DNA of 23,127 bases from JAPLYB01 sp964481435 (GTDB lineage Archaea; Nanobdellota; Nanobdellia; Pacearchaeales; UBA284): NCBI GenBank assembly GCA_964481435.1, contig CAYZTH010000013.1, positions 1 to 23,127 of the forward strand, written 5' to 3'. The translations under genes and the position numbers were made by a program. This document shows positions 22,542 to 23,127 of the stretch, in pieces (within the stretch, counting starts at the first letter, position 1; every line of letters starts with the position of its first letter). Under the pieces are notes generated by a model, which saw only the letters and a list, made by a program, of their open reading frames with translations, had not been told where the DNA came from and made no database searches.

Positions 22542-22614
22542 AAGTAAGATTAAAAGAGAGCGCATTAACACTAAACCAAGCGCACAAATGCCATTTAATT
22601 AACTTACCTCTCTA
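22542..22614 (+). other. AGCGC-paired inverted-repeat element, copy 2 (after gyrA)
   Basis: Starts within 10 nt of the gyrA stop. AGCGC boxes lie at 22559 and 22579, again 20 nt apart. GTAAG plus ATTAAA upstream can pair with TTTAAT plus CTTAC downstream, and GCATT with AATGC inside. AGAGAG and CTCTCT could also pair across this stem, which would make a pseudoknot. Confidence 0.4.
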
Positions 22615-22655
22615 GAATAACTTATAGACTAACTTCGAAGTTACCAATAATAGAA

Positions 22656-23009
22656 TCACTTTCTCTTCTCAGCTTTCTTCTCTCTTTTCAATTTCTCACA
22701 CTCTTTTTCTTTCTTTAATACTTGCCCATACTCTCCATCTATGGCCTTTATCATCCCACCAATCTTCAATACTGCTATCAAGATAAATACTGCTATCAAT
22801 ATACGCAAACCAAAGCCTATAAAGATATTCTGAAGAAGATTAAAAAGAGACAAAATCTCCCTAAGAACTATAACTCCTAGTGTAAAAATCAAGAAAATAA
22901 CAGTTGTTTTAAGTCTTCCCCCAAGTCTTTTTAAAACATTCACGGCAAGGACCATTGCAATCATTGAGAATGCTAAACTTATAATCACAACAATAATATT
23001 CCAGTTCAT
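22656..23009 (-). CDS. Small membrane protein with charged tail
   Basis: 117 residues. Three hydrophobic segments: about 4-26 (NIIVVIISLAFSMIAMVLAV), 35-55 (TTVIFLIFTLGVIVLREILS) and 61-85 (NIFIGFGLRILIAVFILIAVL). A cytoplasmic tail follows, ending in a Lys/Glu run (KKEKECEKLKREKKAEKRK) likely to be a short coiled coil. No family is recognised; small membrane proteins of this kind are common in archaea. A weak ribosome-binding site (AAGG) and a TATA-like block at 23048-23055 on the minus strand support the ATG. It converges on gyrA, with the AGCGC element between them. Confidence 0.7.
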   Translation of the reverse strand: MNWNIIVVIISLAFSMIAMVLAVNVLKRLGGRLKTTVIFLIFTLGVIVLREILSLFNLLQNIFIGFGLRILIAVFILIAVLKIGGMIKAIDGEYGQVLKKEKECEKLKREKKAEKRK

Positions 23010-23047
23010 TTTTACCTTTTTTATCTAAAAATAATCATATTCCTTAG

Positions 23048-23071
23048 TTTAAAAAACTTACGTTTTTTAAA
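23048..23071. promoter_or_regulatory. Perfect inverted repeat, probable divergent promoter
   Basis: TTTAAAAAAC (23048-23057) and GTTTTTTAAA (23062-23071) around TTAC. Each arm is a TATA-like block, one for the minus-strand membrane protein and one for a plus-strand gene starting near 23094. Confidence 0.45.
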
Positions 23072-23093
23072 AGGATGTGCGAGACCATGACAT

Positions 23094-23127
23094 ATGTCAC
23101 TAGGCCACCGAAAATTAGTTCTCATCT
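23094..23127 (+). CDS. Possible start of a gene cut by the window edge
   Basis: An open frame starting MSLGHRKLVLI runs to the window end. The TATA-like arm at 23065-23072 is about 27 nt upstream, the leaderless distance seen for other genes here. A different frame with ATGs at 23075 and 23087 is also open to the edge, so the choice is uncertain. Too short to identify. Confidence 0.25.
   Translation, partial: MSLGHRKLVLI

Noticed and set aside
22542..22625. CRISPR-like or transposon-end reading of the AGCGC elements
   Set aside because: Only two copies, no spacers, no transposase gene and no target-site duplication.

Overview
The window looks like chromosomal DNA from an A+T-rich archaeon, most likely a DPANN lineage of the Woesearchaeota/Pacearchaeota type. 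The grounds are inference from sequence. TATA-like octamers sit about 27 nt before many start codons, giving leaderless transcripts (for example 4414-4421 before 4445, 3742-3749 before 3771, 14446-14453 before 14475). There is a bacterial-type DNA gyrase pair with inteins, a very large N-glycosylation-sequon-rich surface protein with one C-terminal membrane anchor, and tiny membrane proteins of kinds common in these genomes. No rRNA, tRNA or CRISPR array was seen.

Left part (1-5.7 kb): a PfpI/DJ-1-family enzyme is followed by a winged-helix nucleotidyltransferase plus HEPN pair (587-1623). Next come four small genes I do not recognise (1746-3297); two of them share a duplicated promoter and a folded leader. 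Then there are a Cys-rich membrane protein, a small two-helix membrane protein and a His-rich coiled-coil protein. A second nucleotidyltransferase plus HEPN pair (4445-5339) and a 56-residue two-helix protein on the minus strand (5384-5554) complete this part. In both HEPN proteins a tyrosine stands where the RNase-type R-x4-H motif has histidine.

Middle (5.7-14.3 kb): two divergent genes for exported proteins. The minus-strand one ends in a domain resembling the type IX secretion sorting domain of FCB-group bacteria. The plus-strand one is a 2279-residue membrane-anchored surface protein made of a beta-helix, about eleven Ig-like repeats, a Cys-rich stalk, one membrane helix and a cytoplasmic coiled coil.

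Right part (14.4-22.5 kb): gyrB, a small charged protein, a Mth938/DUF498-like protein and gyrA. GyrB and GyrA each carry a full-size intein with a homing endonuclease (HNH in GyrB, LAGLIDADG in GyrA). Both are inserted at the DNA-cleavage centre: just after the Toprim Glu motif in GyrB and directly after the catalytic Tyr in GyrA. No working gyrase can form until both splice. Each of the four genes is followed by an intergenic inverted-repeat structure. Two of these are copies of a bulged hairpin with a shared 7-nt bulge and a shared 3' tail, and I consider them the best candidate here for an undescribed RNA element. The window ends with a minus-strand three-helix membrane protein and a probable divergent gene cut by the edge.
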